A stretch of DNA of 64,000 nt from an uncultured Lachnospiraceae bacterium (lineage in GTDB: Bacteria > Bacillota > Clostridia > Lachnospirales > Lachnospiraceae): assembly GCA_949840915.1 (NCBI GenBank), contig CATKXY010000014.1, positions 1-64,000 on the forward strand, read 5' to 3'. Shown piece after piece: positions 41,500 to 50,765 of the stretch (position 1 is its first letter; each line of letters starts with the position of its first letter). Made by a program: the position numbers and the translations under genes. Below the pieces are notes generated by a model. It was given only the letters and a program-made list of their open reading frames with translations, had not been told where the DNA came from and ran no database searches.

Positions 41500-42797
41500 A
41501 AAGAGTGGCGTTATGTATTCCAACATATGAGAGATGCGACTGCATCAGGGATCTGATCGAGACTTGTGCTTCGTATTATTTAGAATACGGAATCGACATC
41601 TGGCTGTTTGATTCCAGCAAAAATAATGCAGTGGAGCAGTTTGCCGTAGATGTGCAGGGACAATATCGGGACAGACTGTATTATATCAGGCTTTCCCCGG
41701 ATATGCATACAGGTGAAAAATGCTTTAAAATATATGAGGGTTCCGGTTATCCGCTTGAAACCTACGATTACCTGTGGATATGCAGTGATTCCGTTCAATT
41801 TACCCGGAGCGCGGTTGAAAAGATAATGAATGCGCTTGAAGCGGATTGTGATGTAGTCGCTGTGGATCCAAGGGACCTGTATCATGTCGGTTCCAAGACC
41901 TATTCGGATGCCAATTCATTTTTTGCTGACTGCGCATGGGGAATGTCGCTTCTGGGGGCGTCCATCGTGAAAGTGGATACCGTATTGTCGGGCAAAGACT
42001 GGAATCAGGAGGAATACCTCAGAGACAAGATCGTTGATTTCCCGCATGTGAGCTTTATGTTTCACCAGATCTTAAAGCTCCCGGAGTTCAGCGGGGCGCA
42101 TGTTTCTCTGGAGGATCGGGAATACCGCAGCAGTGTTTACAAGAAAGCATCGGGCTGGTACAAAATTGTATTCTATATTATTTGTGAGTCATGGGTTCAG
42201 GTGATAGAAGGTCTTCCCAATCTATATACGGACAAAGAGGGCGCCATTTTCAAGGGCGGAAAATACAGTCTGGGAAGTATCCGGCGTTTTCGCCAATTGA
42301 GGATGGAGGGAATTTTTGATTTTGGGATTTTCCTCAAATATTTTTCCGTATGGAACAGAGTGTGCGCGGTTTCCAGAGGAAGTCTGTTTATGCTTTCTGT
42401 CACGCCCAGGTTCTGTCTGCAGAGAGACTATGACAACAGAAAAAACCGTTTGCTGAAGGCGTTGGAAAGCTTCAGAAAAGCGCATGACAAAATATTCCTG
42501 TACGGGGCGGGCCGGGTAGGCGCTGTCTATGCAATGTACTTCGACCGCGAGCAGTTTGCATTTGAGGGATTTTGCGTATCTGATGCGCAGGGGAAATCGT
42601 CTTACATGGATCATCCTCTGTACGCGGTAGATGCAATTGATTTGAATGCGAGGACCGGGGTGGCAGTGGCGCTGCAGGAGCAGAATGCGCAGGATGTACT
42701 CGGGCTGTTAGAGAAGCGGGGAATGGATAAAACACATATATTTTATTCTCAGGAATTTTACAAGATGATCAGTTATGAGCTGGGCTACCGCGACTGA
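41496..42797 (+). CDS. GT2-like glycosyltransferase with C-terminal Rossmann module
   Basis: A 433-residue protein, the third of its kind here: VALCIPTYERCDCIRDLIET at the N-terminus, YLWICSDSVQF at about 90-100, then a C-terminal module from about 328 (KIFLYGAGRVGAVYAMYF). ATG 41496 overlaps the preceding stop. It is most similar to the 37842 protein, including the middle region around the WGMSLLGASIVKV segment (compare PLNSFGASIVNT). Three related enzymes in one operon suggest a glycan with several similar linkages, or several acceptor sites. Confidence 0.8.
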   Translation: MKRVALCIPTYERCDCIRDLIETCASYYLEYGIDIWLFDSSKNNAVEQFAVDVQGQYRDRLYYIRLSPDMHTGEKCFKIYEGSGYPLETYDYLWICSDSVQFTRSAVEKIMNALEADCDVVAVDPRDLYHVGSKTYSDANSFFADCAWGMSLLGASIVKVDTVLSGKDWNQEEYLRDKIVDFPHVSFMFHQILKLPEFSGAHVSLEDREYRSSVYKKASGWYKIVFYIICESWVQVIEGLPNLYTDKEGAIFKGGKYSLGSIRRFRQLRMEGIFDFGIFLKYFSVWNRVCAVSRGSLFMLSVTPRFCLQRDYDNRKNRLLKALESFRKAHDKIFLYGAGRVGAVYAMYFDREQFAFEGFCVSDAQGKSSYMDHPLYAVDAIDLNARTGVAVALQEQNAQDVLGLLEKRGMDKTHIFYSQEFYKMISYELGYRD

Positions 42798-42811
42798 GGA
42801 GGGGCGAGAAG

Positions 42812-43591
42812 ATGAAAGCAGTGATTTTGGCAGGAGGCTATGGAACAAGAATATCGGAGGAATCGCATTTAAAACCGAAACCGATGCTGGAAATAGGAGA
42901 GATGCCTATCTTATGGCATATCATGAAAATCTATTCCGCCTACGGCGTTAATGAATTTGTGGTCTGTGCCGGATACAAGCAGCATGTGATCAAGGAATGG
43001 TTCGCCGATTATTTTCTGCATGCCTCGGATATCACCTTTGATTTTACCAGGGGAAATGAGATGATTGTGCATGATAAGCGCACGGAAAAATGGAAAGTAA
43101 CGATTGTGGATACCGGGCTTAACACCATGACGGGAGGACGTATTAAACGTATACAGAAATATATCGGAGACGAATCGTTCCATCTGACCTATGGGGATGC
43201 GGTGTCAAATGTAGATATTGACGCGCTGACGGCATTTCACAGGCAGCATGGGAAGCATGTGACGCTGACTACTGTCAATATCGCACAGCAGAAGGGTGTT
43301 CTGGATATCGATGCCGATAACACGGTCACTTCATTCCGCGAGAAGGACGACAAGGACCAGACCGTGGTCAACGGTGGATTTATGATATGTAATCCGGAAG
43401 TGTTTGAATATCTGGAGGACGACAGCACCGTTTTTGAGCGGGAGCCGATGCGGAGACTGGCGGAGGACGGAGAGTTAAAAAGCTTTTATCACAAAGGCTT
43501 TTGGCAGTGCATGGATACAAAGAGAGAAAAGGATTTACTGGAGAATCTGTGGGCTGAAGGGGAGGCTCCCTGGAAGCTGTGGGATAAATAA
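42812..43591 (+). CDS. rfbF: Glucose-1-phosphate cytidylyltransferase
   Basis: RfbF makes CDP-glucose from CTP and glucose-1-phosphate, the first step to CDP-3,6-dideoxyhexoses. Length (259 residues) and sequence are canonical: VILAGGYGTRISEESHLKPK at the N-terminus, then the metal-site aspartate in LTYGDAVSNVD, and EREPMRRLAEDGEL near residue 210. GAGGGGCG precedes ATG 42812. It is followed at short distance by rfbG and rfbH, which confirms the pathway. Confidence 0.96.
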   Translation: MKAVILAGGYGTRISEESHLKPKPMLEIGEMPILWHIMKIYSAYGVNEFVVCAGYKQHVIKEWFADYFLHASDITFDFTRGNEMIVHDKRTEKWKVTIVDTGLNTMTGGRIKRIQKYIGDESFHLTYGDAVSNVDIDALTAFHRQHGKHVTLTTVNIAQQKGVLDIDADNTVTSFREKDDKDQTVVNGGFMICNPEVFEYLEDDSTVFEREPMRRLAEDGELKSFYHKGFWQCMDTKREKDLLENLWAEGEAPWKLWDK

Positions 43592-43612
43592 GGCAAAGAG
43601 GTGAGAGACAAG

Positions 43613-44683
43613 ATGGAATTTGACATTGGATTTTATCGGGGAAAACGAGTATTCATAACCGGACACACAGGCTTCAAGGGGACCTGGCTGAGCAGAATGC
43701 TGATGAATCTGGGAGCGCAGGTGTCGGGTTATGCGCTGGAGCCGCCCACTTCCCCGAATTTGTTTGAGATTTCCGGCATGGAGAGACAGATGTGTTCCCG
43801 GCTCGGCGATATTAGGGATTATGAGAGCCTGAAGAGAGCGTTTGACGAAGCACAGCCGGAGATCGTTCTGCATCTTGCCGCGCAGCCGCTTGTGCGCGAA
43901 AGCTATAAAAATCCGGCGGCTACCTATGAGACGAATGTCATGGGAACGGTTCATATTCTGGAATGCATCAGAAACAGCTCCTGCGTGAAATCCTTTGTGA
44001 ATGTTACTACAGATAAGGTTTACCGGAACAGAGAATGGGAGTGGGGTTATCGGGAGAACGAGGAACTCAACGGACAGGATCCCTATTCTAATTCCAAGTC
44101 ATGTTCAGAGCTGGTGACCCACAGTTACCGATGCTCTTTTTTCCCGGAGGGAACCGTGGCGGTTTCGACTGCCAGAGCGGGAAATGTGATCGGGGGAGGA
44201 GACTTTGCGCAGGACAGGATCATTCCCGACTGTGTCAGGGCAGCGATGGATAAGAAACAGATCGTACTTCGCAACCCTTATTCCACGCGCCCGTATCAGC
44301 ATGTATTGGAACCGGTATATGCGTATCTGATGATTGCCGCCATGCAATATCAGGACGGCAGATATGCAGGGAGTTATAATGTAGGTCCTGATGAGGAGGA
44401 TTGCTGCCGGACCGGTGATCTGGCTGATTTGTTTGTGAAGGAGTGGGGAGAGGGAGCAGGATGGATGAATCAGAGCGACGGCGGTCCCCATGAGGCGAAT
44501 TTTTTGAAACTGGATTGTTCCCGGTTAAAGGCTACTTTTGGCTGGAGGCCGAGGTGGAATCTGGAAGCTGCCGTTGCCCGCACGGTGGAATGGACCAAGT
44601 GCTGGCTTGCCGGAGAGGATGCGGCGGAATGTATGGACAGACAGATACAGGAGTTTTTGTCCGCGGAAGAGATTGTAAGATGA
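43613..44683 (+). CDS. rfbG: CDP-glucose 4,6-dehydratase
   Basis: RfbG converts CDP-glucose to CDP-4-keto-6-deoxyglucose. It is an extended SDR of about 356 residues with the NAD loop VFITGHTGFKGTWLSRML and the catalytic DPYSNSKSCSE (YxxxK). Conserved NVTTDKVYRNREWEWGYREN follows the family pattern. ATG 43613 gives the usual N-terminus; the in-frame GTG 43601 lies within the ribosome site. It is the second gene of the rfbF-rfbG-rfbH set. Confidence 0.95.
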   Translation: MEFDIGFYRGKRVFITGHTGFKGTWLSRMLMNLGAQVSGYALEPPTSPNLFEISGMERQMCSRLGDIRDYESLKRAFDEAQPEIVLHLAAQPLVRESYKNPAATYETNVMGTVHILECIRNSSCVKSFVNVTTDKVYRNREWEWGYRENEELNGQDPYSNSKSCSELVTHSYRCSFFPEGTVAVSTARAGNVIGGGDFAQDRIIPDCVRAAMDKKQIVLRNPYSTRPYQHVLEPVYAYLMIAAMQYQDGRYAGSYNVGPDEEDCCRTGDLADLFVKEWGEGAGWMNQSDGGPHEANFLKLDCSRLKATFGWRPRWNLEAAVARTVEWTKCWLAGEDAAECMDRQIQEFLSAEEIVR

Positions 44684-44708
44684 TATCATAGCTTAGGAGG
44701 AGTAACAG

Positions 44709-46061
44709 ATGAATCACTGGACAAGCGAGGAGCAGGCTCGGGAACAGATCAGACAAATGGTGGCAGACTACTATCATGCTTACAAAGAGAAAAAAGAGGA
44801 ATTCAAACCGGGGGACAGGATCACTTATGCTTCCCGGGTATTTGATGAAAAAGAAATGTGCAGTCTGACGGATGCAATGCTGGACTTCTGGCTGACGACA
44901 GGGCGGTTTGCGGATCAGTTTGAGAAGGAGTTTGCCGCATGGATAGGCGTGCGGTTCGCACATCTGGTCAACAGCGGATCTTCGGCCAATCTGCTGGCTT
45001 TTTCCGCATTGACGGCCCCGGAGCTGGGAGAGCGGCAGATCAGGAGGGGCGATGAGGTCATTACCGTGGCATGCGGTTTTCCCACCACGGTAACACCGAT
45101 TCTGCAGTACGGAGCGGTTCCTGTGTTCGTGGATGTGACTGTGCCGCAGTACAATCTCGATGTGACCAAGCTGGAGGGGGCTTTGTCTGACCGGACAAAG
45201 GCCGTCATGATCGCACATACTCTGGGCAATCCTTTTGATCTGTCGTATGTAAGGGAATTCTGTGACAGGAATCAACTTTGGCTGGTAGAGGATAATTGTG
45301 ACGCTCTGGGGTCGCAGTACACGATAGACGGTGTGACAAAGTATACCGGGACATGGGGGGACATAGGTACGAGCAGCTTTTATCCGCCTCATCATATGAC
45401 GATGGGTGAGGGCGGCTGTGTCTATACAAATGATCCGGTGTTGAATCGTCTGCTTTTGTCCTACCGCGATTGGGGAAGAGATTGTATTTGTCCTTCAGGG
45501 CGGGATAATTTCTGCGGGCACCGGTTCGACGGTCAGTATGGCGAATTGCCGCAGGGCTATGACCATAAATATGTCTACAGCCATTTCGGTTACAACCTGA
45601 AGGTGACAGACATGCAGGCTGCGGTCGGTGTGGAGCAGTTGAAGAAGTTTCCCGGATTTATCGAGCGCAGACGTCACAATTGGGAGAGACTGCATGCTGC
45701 GTTGGAAAGTGTGCAGGACCGTTTGATTCTTCCGGAGCCTGCTGCGAACAGTAAGCCTTCCTGGTTCGGCTTTCTGATTTCTGTCAGACCGGAGTCCGGT
45801 CTGAGCCGCAATGAGCTCACGCGCTGCCTTGAGAGACATAATATTCAGACCAGACTGCTTTTCAGCGGAAACCTGATCAAGCATCCCTGCTTTGACCAGA
45901 TTCGGGGAACGGACGCATATCGTGTGTCGGGCACTCTGGACCAGACGGAGTTTATCATGAATAATACGTTCTGGGTGGGTGTATATCCGGGAATGACGGA
46001 TGAGATGATTGATTATATGGCGGAGACGATCATTGCTGCGGCGGACGGAACTTGCGATTGA
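44709..46061 (+). CDS. rfbH: CDP-4-keto-6-deoxyglucose 3-dehydrase (E1)
   Basis: RfbH (450 residues) is the unusual PMP- and iron-sulfur-dependent enzyme that removes the C3 hydroxyl of CDP-4-keto-6-deoxyglucose. It has the aminotransferase fold but histidine in place of the catalytic lysine ([14 protein letters not shown]), the hallmark of E1. A cysteine cluster C-X1-C-X7-C ([13 protein letters not shown]) fits the [2Fe-2S] site. AGGAGG precedes ATG 44709. The partner E3 ferredoxin-type reductase normally needed for the 3-deoxygenation is not in this window. The product would feed the branched-sugar genes that follow. Confidence 0.95.
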   Translation: MNHWTSEEQAREQIRQMVADYYHAYKEKKEEFKPGDRITYASRVFDEKEMCSLTDAMLDFWLTTGRFADQFEKEFAAWIGVRFAHLVNSGSSANLLAFSALTAPELGERQIRRGDEVITVACGFPTTVTPILQYGAVPVFVDVTVPQYNLDVTKLEGALSDRTKAVMIAHTLGNPFDLSYVREFCDRNQLWLVEDNCDALGSQYTIDGVTKYTGTWGDIGTSSFYPPHHMTMGEGGCVYTNDPVLNRLLLSYRDWGRDCICPSGRDNFCGHRFDGQYGELPQGYDHKYVYSHFGYNLKVTDMQAAVGVEQLKKFPGFIERRRHNWERLHAALESVQDRLILPEPAANSKPSWFGFLISVRPESGLSRNELTRCLERHNIQTRLLFSGNLIKHPCFDQIRGTDAYRVSGTLDQTEFIMNNTFWVGVYPGMTDEMIDYMAETIIAAADGTCD

Positions 46062-46126
46062 TACTGCAGGCTGAGAGCAGGGTTTGGGAAAGAACAAATT
46101 GTCGGAGAAAGGATGTGCGTTAAATC

Positions 46127-47752
46127 ATGATACGATTATTGGATTGTACCCTTCGGGACGGCGGGTATGTAAATGATTGGGAGTTCGGACATAATAATCT
46201 CTGCAGCGTCTTTGAACGGCTGACGGATGCTGGTGTAGATATTATTGAGACGGGTTTTTTGGACGAGAGGCGTCCGTTTGACATCAATAGGAGTATCATG
46301 CCGGATACGGAGTCTGTCCGACAGATTTACGGGAAGATTGCCGGCAGGCCGCCGATGGTGGTGGGGATGATTGATTTCGGCACTTGCTCTGCGGAGCATA
46401 TCCAGCCTTGCGCGGACAGCTTCCTCGATGGCATACGGGTGATTTTCAAAAAGTACAGGATGAGAGAGGCAATGGCTTTCTGCGCGGAATTAAAGCAGCT
46501 TGGTTATCTTGTATTTTCTCAGCTGGTATCCGTGACCGACTACAGTGATGAGGAGCTGATGGAACTGATAGAGCTGGTCAATGAGGTAAAGCCCTACGCC
46601 GTTTCCATGGTGGACACTTACGGTCTGTTAAGACCTGACAGTATGCGCCATATCTATAGTCTCCTGGACCGGCATGTCTGTGAGGGTGTCGGGATCGGTT
46701 TTCACGCGCACAACAATCTGCAGTTGGCTTTTGCCAATACTATGGCATTTTTGGAATATCCCACGCAGAGAGAGGTGATTGTGGACGGCACATTATACGG
46801 AATGGGGAAAAGTGCCGGCAATGCGCCCCTGGAGCTTGTGGCGATGCATTTGAACGAAGTTTATGATAAGAAGTATCAGGTCAATCCTATGCTGGAAGCG
46901 ATCGAGGAGAGTATTTTAGAGTTTTACCAGAAAACGCCCTGGGGATATAAGATGTATTTTTATCTCTCGGCCTATAATAGGGTGCATCCTGATTATGTGA
47001 GACAGATACAGAACAAGCCGAATGTCTCGGTCACGGCACTGAACGATATTCTGGGCAGTATACAGCCCGTTCAAAACAAACTCCTGTATGACAAAACGGT
47101 GGGAGAGAATGCCTATACCTCGTATGAAACGGGGAAAAACTCAGATGATGACGCAATCGGGAGACTTGGGCGGAACCTGGCAGGGGACAGACCTCTTTTG
47201 CTGGTGGGACCGGGCAAAAGTATGCAGCTGCAGAGAGACAGAATAACGGAATTTGTAGAACAGAGACAACCGTTGATTTTATCTGTCAATTATGTACCCA
47301 GGATGTTACAGGCAGATTATATCTTTGTCACTAAAGTAAACAGATACAGGGAGATGGCCAGCCAGCTTTTGGAGGAGGCCAATCAGGGAATCCGGATCAT
47401 TGCGACATCAAATGTCACGCCCAGGGGCCGGGAGTTCCCCTATGTGATATCCCGTGAACCTCTGCTGGAACAGGATGAAGAGATTGTGGATAACTCTCTG
47501 CTGATGCTGTTGCGCGTGCTGCAAAAATGCGGTCTGAAGGAGCTGCATCTGGCAGGATTTGACGGATATTCGGATCACGAGGAAAATTATTTTAATCCGC
47601 ATATGGAGTATGCGTTTGTGAAGAATGAGGCGGGACATTTAAACCGCCATATCCGGTCCGTGCTGGAGAACGAATATTCGGATATGACCCTGAACTTTGT
47701 GACCTATTCGAGATACAGTACGGTTGAGGACAGCTACGGAGCTGCATTCTGA
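46127..47752 (+). CDS. DRE-TIM aldolase with C-terminal extra domain
   Basis: A 541-residue protein. Residues 1-300 are a DRE-TIM metallolyase like HMG-CoA lyase or 4-hydroxy-2-oxovalerate aldolase: LLDCTLRDGGYVNDWEFG at the start, FHAHNNLQLAFANT as the HxH metal site, and a glycine-rich GTLYGMGKSAGNAPLE. Such enzymes make or break a C-C bond next to a 2-keto acid. Residues 350-541 form a separate domain beginning LLLVGPGKSMQLQRDRITEF, with a distant likeness to DUF115/sialyltransferase-like folds (LHLAGFDGYSDHEENYF); this likeness is weak. It sits between rfbH and an AroB-like gene. It probably acts on a keto-sugar chain; substrate unknown. Confidence 0.8.
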   Translation: MIRLLDCTLRDGGYVNDWEFGHNNLCSVFERLTDAGVDIIETGFLDERRPFDINRSIMPDTESVRQIYGKIAGRPPMVVGMIDFGTCSAEHIQPCADSFLDGIRVIFKKYRMREAMAFCAELKQLGYLVFSQLVSVTDYSDEELMELIELVNEVKPYAVSMVDTYGLLRPDSMRHIYSLLDRHVCEGVGIGFHAHNNLQLAFANTMAFLEYPTQREVIVDGTLYGMGKSAGNAPLELVAMHLNEVYDKKYQVNPMLEAIEESILEFYQKTPWGYKMYFYLSAYNRVHPDYVRQIQNKPNVSVTALNDILGSIQPVQNKLLYDKTVGENAYTSYETGKNSDDDAIGRLGRNLAGDRPLLLVGPGKSMQLQRDRITEFVEQRQPLILSVNYVPRMLQADYIFVTKVNRYREMASQLLEEANQGIRIIATSNVTPRGREFPYVISREPLLEQDEEIVDNSLLMLLRVLQKCGLKELHLAGFDGYSDHEENYFNPHMEYAFVKNEAGHLNRHIRSVLENEYSDMTLNFVTYSRYSTVEDSYGAAF

Positions 47753-47791
47753 CCTAAAATATTATGCGTGAAGCGCAGAAATGGGGATATT

Positions 47792-48877
47792 ATGATTATA
47801 CATTCACATGCGAAGGACTATCAGGTTACTTTATACGAGGATTTTTCTTTTTTAGAGAAGCTGCTGGATACACCGAACAGCTTCCTGGTGTTGGATGAGA
47901 CGGTATACACATTATATAAAGACAAATTGTTTGCTAAGGTACGAGACGGCCTGGAGGATCGTTTTTTCCTGATCAAGGCGGAGGAGAGCAATAAGACGAT
48001 CGAGACAGCGCTCGCTGTCTGTGAGAAAATCAGCGACCTAAGGGCAAAAAGAAACTCGACACTGATCTCCATCGGCGGAGGAATCGTTCAGGATATCACC
48101 GGTTTTGCCGCAAATGTTTTATATCGCGGAATTCATTGGCAGTTTGTGCCGACGACTCTTCTGGCGGCCTGTGACAGCTGTATCGGCGGGAAGACATCCT
48201 TGAATTATAAAACCTACAAAAACATTTTGGGAACTTTCTTTGCACCGGATCAGATACACATCTGTCCTGAGTTTTTTCAGACCTTAAGTCAGAAGGATTT
48301 TGAGAGCGGACTCGGGGAAGTGATCAAATTCAATGTGATGGCTGGCGAAGAAGGAATTTCATTGCTGGAGAATCGTATGGACAAGCTCCAGAAAAGGGAC
48401 AAGGACTTATTGGGGCAGGTGGTGCTGCGCTCGCTTGAATTTAAAAAGCGGTTCATTGAAGAGGACGAGTTTGACCGGGGAGTGCGTATTCAGCTTAATT
48501 TTGCACATACTTTCGGACATGCCTTTGAGACTATGAGCCATTATGAGATTCCTCATGGAACGGCTGTCGCGATGGGGGTTGTTGCGGCGAATCATGTTTC
48601 ATTGCTCCGGGGATGGATGGGAAAGGATCTGGCCGATCGGATTGAAGCGCTTTTGCTAAATATCATCCATGTTGATCTCGGCTGCCTGAATACGGACACG
48701 GAAGCGCTGATTGGCGCCATGCGCAAGGATAAAAAGCAGACAGGGAATTCGCTGACAACCGTGTTGATGAAGGAGGACAATATGGAATTATGTATTGTTC
48801 ATGATACCTCAGAGGAAGAGATAGACGAGGCGATCCGGTATTTGTTGACTTTATTGCGGGAGAGAAATGAATCATGA
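47792..48877 (+). CDS. 3-dehydroquinate synthase-like sugar cyclase
   Basis: A 361-residue member of the dehydroquinate synthase (sugar phosphate cyclase) family. The NAD motif SIGGGIVQDITGFAANVLYR, the PTTLLAACDSCIGGKTSLNY segment, and metal ligands in GLGEVIKF, FAHTFGHAFE and PHGTAVAMG are conserved. Cellular AroB for aromatic amino acids is usually encoded in an aro operon; this copy lies between an aldolase and a thiamine-diphosphate enzyme in a sugar locus, so it more likely closes a carbocycle on a sugar derivative. ATG 47792 follows GGGGA at 6 nt; GTG 47768 is less likely. It ends in an ATGA overlap. Confidence 0.85.
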   Translation: MIIHSHAKDYQVTLYEDFSFLEKLLDTPNSFLVLDETVYTLYKDKLFAKVRDGLEDRFFLIKAEESNKTIETALAVCEKISDLRAKRNSTLISIGGGIVQDITGFAANVLYRGIHWQFVPTTLLAACDSCIGGKTSLNYKTYKNILGTFFAPDQIHICPEFFQTLSQKDFESGLGEVIKFNVMAGEEGISLLENRMDKLQKRDKDLLGQVVLRSLEFKKRFIEEDEFDRGVRIQLNFAHTFGHAFETMSHYEIPHGTAVAMGVVAANHVSLLRGWMGKDLADRIEALLLNIIHVDLGCLNTDTEALIGAMRKDKKQTGNSLTTVLMKEDNMELCIVHDTSEEEIDEAIRYLLTLLRERNES

Positions 48878-50736
48878 GAGTCAGAGTGTCCGATTATATT
48901 GCAGCATTTTTGGCAGAGCATCATATAACGACCGTTTTTACCGTGGTAGGCGGAGGAGCCATGCACATGAATGACTCCTTTGGGCATGATTCCAGACTGC
49001 ACTGCCTGTACAATCATCATGAACAGGCATCTGCTATGGCCGCAGATGCCTATTTCCGTGTGCATGGTGAGATGGCAGCCGTCTGTGTGACGAGCGGTCC
49101 GGGTGCCGTAAACGCGTTAAACGGTGTGGTGGGAGCCTATCAGGATTCCATCCCGATGCTGGTGTTCTCCGGCCAGACGAAGACAAGCCTGACCGTGTTT
49201 AACAGCGGTCTGAAGCTGCGCACGCTGGGGAATCAGGAGTTTGATATAGTCGGATCTTTGAGAAATATGGTCAAATATGCCGAGATGGTTATGGATGCAG
49301 GCAAAATCAGGTATTGTCTGGAAAAGGCATACAGAGTGGCGACTGAGGGACGGCCGGGGCCGTGCTGGCTTGACATTCCGCTGGATATTCAGGGCGCTTA
49401 TGTGGAGACAGAGGAGCTGCGCGGGTATGAGGACGGAGAGGAAGGATATGCGCCCGGTGAGGTTTTGGAGATCGAGAGACCGGAAGTGTGTTCTGCGTAT
49501 GAGGTGGATAAGGCAGTAGAACAGATCGTTTCGCGGCTCAGGGAGGCAAAGCGTCCGGTTTTCTATGCGGGAAACGGTATACGCATTGCAGGCTGTGTGG
49601 AGGCGTTTCGCAGGCTGGCGCATCAGACCGGGATACCGGTGGTCACCTGTTGGGATAGTATAGATATTATGGAAACGGAGGACGCCTGCTATGCCGGCCG
49701 CGGTGGGACGATGGGAGACCGGGCAGGGAATTTTGCCGTACAGAACAGTGATCTGCTCCTCTGTATCGGAACGCGATTAAATATCTACCAGGTGGGCTAT
49801 AATGTGGACACATGGGCCAGAGGGGCCTATGTGGTGGTAAATGATATTGATCCCGAGGAATTCCGAAAACCTACGGTTCGGGTGGATCTGGGAGTCTGCT
49901 GTGACGCCGGACTGCTTGTCGCAAAGCTGCTGGACGCATGGAACGGCACACAGTGCGGCGATTTGACGGAGAATGCATATCAGGCATGGGGAGCACAGTG
50001 CAGGACGTGGAAACAGAGATATCCTGTAGTGCAGCCCGCACATTATGAGGAAAGTGATGCGGTCAATGTATATGCGTTTATTGATACTTTGAGCAAGTCT
50101 TTGCCGGCGGGTGCGTTAACGGTTGTCTCAAACGGATCGGCCAGCGTGGTGGGAAGCCAGTCTTATTATATCGGCGAAAAGCAGCGCTTTTTGATGAACT
50201 GCGGTTTATCTTCAATGGGATACGGGCTCCCGGCTGCGATCGGGGCGTGTGTGGCTAACAGGCAGGAGCCTGTGATCTGTATCGAGGGAGACGGCAGTAT
50301 TATGATGAATCTGCAGGAATTACAGACTGTAGTGACAAACAGGCTGCCTGTCAAGATATTCATAATCAACAATCAGGGCTATCATCAGATTCGTCTGACT
50401 CAGCGCAATCTGTTCCGGGACAAGCTGATTGGAGTCGGACCGGAGAGCGATGATCTGGGTTTTCCCGATTTTGAAAAGCTGGCTGCCGCATTTGACATTC
50501 CTTATTACCGGATCGGGAAGACGCAGGAGCTGACATCTGATGTGGAAGAGGTATTGAAGAGAGACGGATATGCGCTCTGTGAGGTGATCTGCACTACAGA
50601 ACAGATTTTTGAACCGAAATCAGCGACAAAAAGACTCGAGGACGGAAGACTGGTATCGCCTCCGCTGGAGGATTTGTCTCCGTTTCTGCCTCGGGAGGAA
50701 TTGCGCGGAAACATGTATATTGATTTGATCGAATAA
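48874..50736 (+). CDS. Thiamine-diphosphate enzyme, acetolactate-synthase-like
   Basis: A 620-residue enzyme with the three-domain acetohydroxyacid synthase architecture. The catalytic glutamate is present (YNHHEQASAMAADAYFR), and the cofactor motif GDGSIMMNLQELQTVV … IINNQGYHQI is intact. By family knowledge, YerE of the yersiniose pathway is a homologue of this kind that adds a two-carbon unit to C4 of a CDP-3,6-dideoxy-4-keto sugar. The gene lies after rfbF-rfbG-rfbH and overlaps the AroB-like gene, so an equivalent chain-extension role is likely. Housekeeping acetolactate synthase is less likely because no small subunit or ilv gene is near. Confidence 0.88.
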   Translation: MRVRVSDYIAAFLAEHHITTVFTVVGGGAMHMNDSFGHDSRLHCLYNHHEQASAMAADAYFRVHGEMAAVCVTSGPGAVNALNGVVGAYQDSIPMLVFSGQTKTSLTVFNSGLKLRTLGNQEFDIVGSLRNMVKYAEMVMDAGKIRYCLEKAYRVATEGRPGPCWLDIPLDIQGAYVETEELRGYEDGEEGYAPGEVLEIERPEVCSAYEVDKAVEQIVSRLREAKRPVFYAGNGIRIAGCVEAFRRLAHQTGIPVVTCWDSIDIMETEDACYAGRGGTMGDRAGNFAVQNSDLLLCIGTRLNIYQVGYNVDTWARGAYVVVNDIDPEEFRKPTVRVDLGVCCDAGLLVAKLLDAWNGTQCGDLTENAYQAWGAQCRTWKQRYPVVQPAHYEESDAVNVYAFIDTLSKSLPAGALTVVSNGSASVVGSQSYYIGEKQRFLMNCGLSSMGYGLPAAIGACVANRQEPVICIEGDGSIMMNLQELQTVVTNRLPVKIFIINNQGYHQIRLTQRNLFRDKLIGVGPESDDLGFPDFEKLAAAFDIPYYRIGKTQELTSDVEEVLKRDGYALCEVICTTEQIFEPKSATKRLEDGRLVSPPLEDLSPFLPREELRGNMYIDLIE

Positions 50737-50765
50737 ATATGACGGATGCAAAGGAAGGTCAGGGT

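Noticed and set aside
48874..50736. Housekeeping acetolactate synthase for branched-chain amino acids
   Set aside because: No small subunit or other ilv/leu gene is adjacent, and the gene overlaps a sugar-locus gene; a sugar-modifying role is more likely although not proven.
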